Program-made: the position numbers and the translations under genes
Shown: positions 60,399-64,000 of the stretch, in pieces
Position numbering within the stretch: position 1 is the first letter of the stretch
Layout: each line of letters starts with the position of its first letter
Assembly (NCBI GenBank): GCA_025093985.1
Contig: JACAAK010000006.1
Location: 1,054,001 to 1,118,000 of the forward strand
Length of the DNA: 64,000 bases
Reading direction: 5' to 3'
From: Calvatia gigantea
Lineage: Eukaryota; Basidiomycota; Agaricomycetes; Agaricales; Lycoperdaceae
The notes under the pieces: generated by a model
What the model was told of the DNA's origin: nothing
Databases searched by the model: none
Seen by the model: the letters and a program-made list of their open reading frames with translations, nothing else

Positions 60399-62381
60399 CC
60401 CTTACACCCTCCTTCCTCATCTCCAGAACGATCATTCCATACACCAACCCAACACTCATTCGAGTCTCCTACTACTCCCCTGCCTAAACAAACTCATCAA
60501 CCAGAAGGACCTTCTGCACCATTCTTAGAAAGGATTTATCATACCCCACGCACTAGATCACAAAAACCGAAACTACTACAAGAGTTGCCAGCACCTACTA
60601 GAAAATCCACTGAACCTGAACCACCGAAACCAAGACAAAGTGGCAAATTCGACTATTTTCGACCCGATTCGCCCGAGCAAGGTCCACCTCAAGAGTCACC
60701 GCCACAGACACCATCCAGAGCCGTATCCCCTTCCCAATTCGGAATCGAAAACCCCCACATCTTACCATCCGTCCTTGAAGACGACGAGGACAACGAGACG
60801 TTCCATCAGCTGCCCGAACATCCATCTGACCTCCAAGACATCCTCAATCGAGAAGGAACCCATCTTATATACACTCCAGACACCCTCGAATACCCAGATA
60901 TCCCGGGCTTTGAATCACAAGAATCAATTCATCCAGAGATCGAAGGCATGGCTACTTTCACTCAAACGCAAACTGAAACAAATGATGAACCAACCAACCA
61001 ACCACCACCTCGATCAGGAGCTACAACTCCCATCTTTGGAATTGGACGACGAAGAACACCTGGAGAAGATCCTCCCCGTAGAGGTCGACAAGGAAGAGCG
61101 CCCTCTCCCTCCCCTCCCTCTTCACAAAACTCCAGCCATGGTTCATTCACTCCATCCTCTTTCTCCATTGGAAGAGAAGGAGGAGGTCGACAAAGACATC
61201 GTACTCCAGCCATTCAATTTGTAGGAAACGATGGGAATTCGAAAGAAATCGGACAAAAGCCACCAAACTTCGATGGAACAAACCCCCGATTTAAAACCTG
61301 GTGGATGCTAGTCAAAAACTATCTCGAAATGAACCCTAGAGCATTTACGGATGACCAACGACAGATCAGATTCGTCCTCGGCCTTATGGTCGAAGGAAAA
61401 GCCGGATCCTGGTCTGAACAATATTACAAAAGCCGAATTACCGATGCCCGTGGAAAGCCCATCCCTTGGAGATACTCTACCTTCGAAGAATTCGAAATTG
61501 AAATCTTGAAACACTTCACTCCAGTAGACGAACAAATCACTGCGCGAAGACAATGGTACGAATTGAAGCAAAATAAGTCCTCTGCAGCAGACTTTAATCT
61601 TGAATTCCAATGCCTTGCATCTATCGGAGGAATTCAAGACAATGAAGCATTAATTGAACAATATAAACGAGGACTCAATCCTAATCTCGCGAGAGAAGTA
61701 TGGACTAGAAAAGAAGGACCACCCGAAACCATTGCTGAATGGTATACCGATGCAGTACGACGAGACTCTGTCAATCGTCAAGCTGACGCAATGTGGCCTA
61801 GAAACTTCCCTCGAAACCCAACCCCCTACCAACCACCCCGCTTCCAACCAACCTACCACACTCGTTTTCAATCAAATCGCCAACCTGCACGAACCATACA
61901 CGAAGTACAGGCAGAACCTCAAGACTCCTACGAACCACCTTACGAAGACGATGAACTGTATCCTCCAGAGCAAGACTACACTCATGAAGGCTATGACTTG
62001 GATGACCCGGAATTACAATTAAACGCTGTATTTACTGCTGAGCAAGTCGCTCGCTACAAAGCCGGGAAATGCATAGGCTGCGGAAAATTTGGACACCTTA
62101 TCAGCAATTGTCCAAATCCTGACCCAAACCTGTCCAAGGAAAAACCACCTCCTAGACGACCCCACCTGCCACAAAGAAGATTCATGCAACCACCCCGTTA
62201 TGCACAACCCTCACAACCTCAAGCTTCCAGGAATTACTCCGGTGCCGCTCCAAATCAAACCCGAAAGATCTCTGCACTCGATATTCAAGCAATGATCAGA
62301 GAACTCCCAACAGACGAAAGAATGGAATTCAGAGAAGCATATATCTCTGATCCAACGCTCAAGCCCTTCGGGGATTTTTGA
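60399..62381 (+). CDS. Gypsy gag polyprotein
   Basis: This frame is open from 60399 to the TGA at 62379-62381. A retrotransposon gag domain (FDGTNPRFKTWWMLVKNYL through EFEIEILKHF) spans about 61260-61520, and a CCHC knuckle, CIGCGKFGH...C, lies at 62070-62111. The true start is unclear. The first in-frame ATG is at 60948 (MATFTQT), and an ATG at the same place is kept in the old copy. However, upstream codons (FLERIYHTP, RSQKPK) are also similar in both copies, so initiation may lie further upstream or need a lost ATG. An ATG at 60395 is in another frame. Gag should form the particle around the element RNA. Confidence 0.85.
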   Translation, partial: PLHPPSSSPERSFHTPTQHSFESPTTPLPKQTHQPEGPSAPFLERIYHTPRTRSQKPKLLQELPAPTRKSTEPEPPKPRQSGKFDYFRPDSPEQGPPQESPPQTPSRAVSPSQFGIENPHILPSVLEDDEDNETFHQLPEHPSDLQDILNREGTHLIYTPDTLEYPDIPGFESQESIHPEIEGMATFTQTQTETNDEPTNQPPPRSGATTPIFGIGRRRTPGEDPPRRGRQGRAPSPSPPSSQNSSHGSFTPSSFSIGREGGGRQRHRTPAIQFVGNDGNSKEIGQKPPNFDGTNPRFKTWWMLVKNYLEMNPRAFTDDQRQIRFVLGLMVEGKAGSWSEQYYKSRITDARGKPIPWRYSTFEEFEIEILKHFTPVDEQITARRQWYELKQNKSSAADFNLEFQCLASIGGIQDNEALIEQYKRGLNPNLAREVWTRKEGPPETIAEWYTDAVRRDSVNRQADAMWPRNFPRNPTPYQPPRFQPTYHTRFQSNRQPARTIHEVQAEPQDSYEPPYEDDELYPPEQDYTHEGYDLDDPELQLNAVFTAEQVARYKAGKCIGCGKFGHLISNCPNPDPNLSKEKPPPRRPHLPQRRFMQPPRYAQPSQPQASRNYSGAAPNQTRKISALDIQAMIRELPTDERMEFREAYISDPTLKPFGDF

Positions 62382-63637
62382 AGGCGTCACCCGATCCTGG
62401 AAAGGAATCGCTGGGTGACCCACAAATCAATCTAATAAAACTCCCTACCTCGGACAATAAAGCATCAATCTTCCTCCCTATCCAACTCAATCAGAACCAT
62501 CTACGAAATATCCCAGTCACCGCTCTAATTGACTCGGGAGCCCAAGGAAACTTCATCTCTTCGAATTTTATGAACACTTACGGACTACGAACACGCCCTC
62601 TCAAACACCTTATCAAAGTATCCAATGCGGACGGAACTCCCAACAAAAATGGATCAATCTATGAAAGCGTAGAATTGAACGCTTTAATTGATGGAAAACA
62701 ATGCCAATTTGAAGCCTACGTCTCAGGAATAGGATCCAAAGATCTAATCCTAGGATACCCATGGCTACAACAAACGAATCCAGACATAAATTGGACTACT
62801 CAAGAGTTCAAATGGCGAAACAACGACAACATCGTACCCTTAATCGTAAAATCCACAAACGGACCTACCACTATCAATGAAATCGCCTTAGATATCCACG
62901 GAATGAATGATACCGAACGCTACACCTACCTAGATGAAGACTTTGACCCACTTGCTGTAAAAGTCTTTGAAGCGATCGTCCATTCGGAAGAACCTGAACT
63001 CTCTATCGATGAGCTCAAACTTTACTTGGAAAACATTGATTTTGATGAATTCCATTTAGAACATGAACTCTACGAAATACACGACAGGGAACTCCTTGCC
63101 ATAATCACGGCACTAGAAGAATGGCGACATTACCTAGAAGGAGCCCAACATCGCGTAACCATACGAACTGATCACAAGAACCTCACCTTTTGGAGAAAAC
63201 CCCAAAATATCTCCAGAAGACAAGCTCGATGGCTTGGTTTCCTCTCACACTTCGACTTCGCAATTGAACACGTCCCAGGAACCAAAATACCTGCTGCCGA
63301 TGCCCTCTCACGTCGACCAGATCACACCCCAGATGATGACAATGACAACGAAAATGTTATTGTCTTACCCGAGGAAGTATTCCTCAGGGAAATCATTGTA
63401 TTACCCAACGAACTATTCGTTTCCATAGTTGATCAAGAATTACAGAACGACATCGTAAAATCATCGAAATACGACGAAATCACCATGGAAGCCATGAAAC
63501 GACTTCTATCAGAATCACCAGGAGCAATAAATCCGAAATACGGAATGATTCCCAAGCCACATGGACATCTTATGACATTCGAAGGAAAGGTCATCATCCC
63601 AGAAGACATGGAACTCCGCCGACGTGTCATCCAATGA
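62351..63637 (+). pseudogene. Gypsy pol: protease and partial RNase H, RT deleted
   Basis: This lies in the -1 frame relative to gag, open from 62351, and overlaps the gag end by about 30 nt with a TTTTT run directly before the gag TGA. The protease motif is ALIDSGAQGNFIS (Asp at 62531) with ILGYPWL later. After an acidic spacer the frame enters RNase H at YEIHDRELLAIITALEEWRHYL and RTDHKNL, then ADALSRRPD. The RT domain and the first Asp of RNase H are missing; the junction is near 63060-63078. A TGA at 63635-63637 (probably from CGA) ends the frame before integrase. The element could not replicate on its own proteins. Confidence 0.9.
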
Positions 63638-64000
63638 TACCACGACCACCCTTCGATCGGACACCCTGGAGAACAAGAAACTTATCGCCTCGCCAAAGCT
63701 GAAGTATATTGGCCAGGAATGAGTACCTTCATACGAAACTACGTTAAAGGATGCAGCGAATGCCAACAATTCAAAATTAACCGAAATCCTTCCCACCCTT
63801 CGTTGCAACCGATACCACCGCCGATATCTGCTAGACCATTCGCCCATATCGCTATGGATCTGCTGACCGATTTACCAAAGTCCCACGGATTCGACTCAAT
63901 TCTGTCCATAGTGGACCATGGACTTACGAAGGGGGTAATTCTCACTCCTTGTACAAAGGAAATCACCGCCAAAGGAACTGCCGACATAATTATAGACAAA
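63638..64000 (+). pseudogene. Gypsy integrase, N-terminal part after the stop
   Basis: This continues in the same frame as pol after the TGA. The zinc-binding HHCC pattern is visible (HPSIGHPGE, then CSECQQFK), followed by the first catalytic Asp (AMDLLTDLP) and IVDHGLTKG. It is open to the window edge. Confidence 0.88.

Larger units (their letters stand above)
59534..64000 (+). mobile_element. Ty3/gypsy element lacking RT, 3' end outside window
   Basis: This element has a 625-bp 5' LTR, a leader, gag with a CCHC knuckle, a protease, a truncated RNase H and an integrase that runs off the right edge. The whole RT domain is absent through what looks like an in-frame deletion. It is inserted in the old gypsy remnant. 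The 3' LTR and target-site duplication cannot be seen. Confidence 0.92.

Noticed and set aside
60244..60528. A 94-codon frame in the gypsy leader
   Set aside because: It is in a different frame from gag, has no domain and is disrupted in the old copy; most likely chance.
60585..60590. TTG at 60585 and TTG at 62378 as starts of gypsy gag and pol
   Set aside because: Non-ATG starts are not expected in a fungus. Gag frame is open further upstream and has an ATG at 60948, and pol is better read as a -1 frameshift product.
1..64000. Host genes, tRNA or rRNA genes, CRISPR arrays, prophage or bacterial operons
   Set aside because: I looked on both strands and every substantial frame resolved to a retroelement ORF, its antisense shadow or debris.

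Overview
The window is a 64-kb block made only of retrotransposons. I can assign essentially every base to an element or a remnant, and I find no host gene, tRNA, rRNA or CRISPR array. The element types point to a filamentous fungus, most likely a basidiomycete (inference): a Tad1-like LINE with a CCHC-knuckle ORF1 and an APE endonuclease-RT-RNase H ORF2, Ty1/copia elements with a primer-binding site complementary to an internal part of initiator tRNA-Met, and a Ty3/gypsy element. I name copies by letter. LINE-B, LINE-D and LINE-E are full length, about 6.86 kb, with both ORFs open and a poly(A) tail. LINE-A has an intact ORF1 but a nonsense codon in ORF2, and it runs off the left edge. LINE-C, LINE-H and LINE-M are older decayed copies. 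LINE-F, LINE-G, LINE-I, LINE-J, LINE-L and LINE-N are 5'-truncated insertions.

Layout. 1-4258 is LINE-A (minus). 4259-4918 is a piece of old LINE-H. 4919-11775 is LINE-B (minus). 11776-12850 and 19284-20330 are the 3' half of Copia-1 (plus), split by Copia-2 (12851-19283, minus, 5-bp duplication CTCTG), which itself carries LINE-F. 20331-25577 is decayed LINE-C (minus) carrying LINE-G. 25578-25757 holds scraps of copia and LINE-H. 25758-32616 is LINE-D (minus), inserted in LINE-H. 32617-33039 is more LINE-H. 33052-39912 is LINE-E (plus). 39913-42906 is the 5' half of Copia-1 (minus). 42907-43554 is a LINE 3' end. 43555-49016 is Copia-3 (plus, second copia family) with a solo LTR inside. 49017-49473 is copia debris. 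49474-57503 is LINE-M (plus) with LINE-I, LINE-J, a gypsy solo LTR, LINE-N and LINE-L nested in it. 57504-58424 is a third copia family (minus, gag and LTR only). 58425-59533 is an old gypsy gag remnant. 59534-64000 is a younger gypsy element that lacks its reverse transcriptase domain and runs off the right edge.

The most informative signal is at the flanks of LINE-B and LINE-E. Neither has matching target-site duplications of its own, but the 3' flank of B matches the 5' flank of E (GAACCACTGTGCCAT), and the 5' flank of B matches the 3' flank of E (CTCCTACAGCTCC on one strand). Both host elements, LINE-H and Copia-1, become continuous if the 21-kb interval between B and E is turned round. 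This is the signature of an inversion by recombination between two inverted LINE copies, or of an assembly mis-join through them.

Other notable points are: an ATGA overlap between ORF1 and ORF2 in every LINE copy with that junction; a GNRA-type mini-hairpin just before the poly(A); a shared twin motif plus palindrome in the LTRs of three copia families; nonsense codons that are all explicable as C-to-T (or G-to-A) transitions with strong CpG loss in old copies; and an RT-less gypsy. Sequence comparisons were made by eye; no alignment or database search was run.
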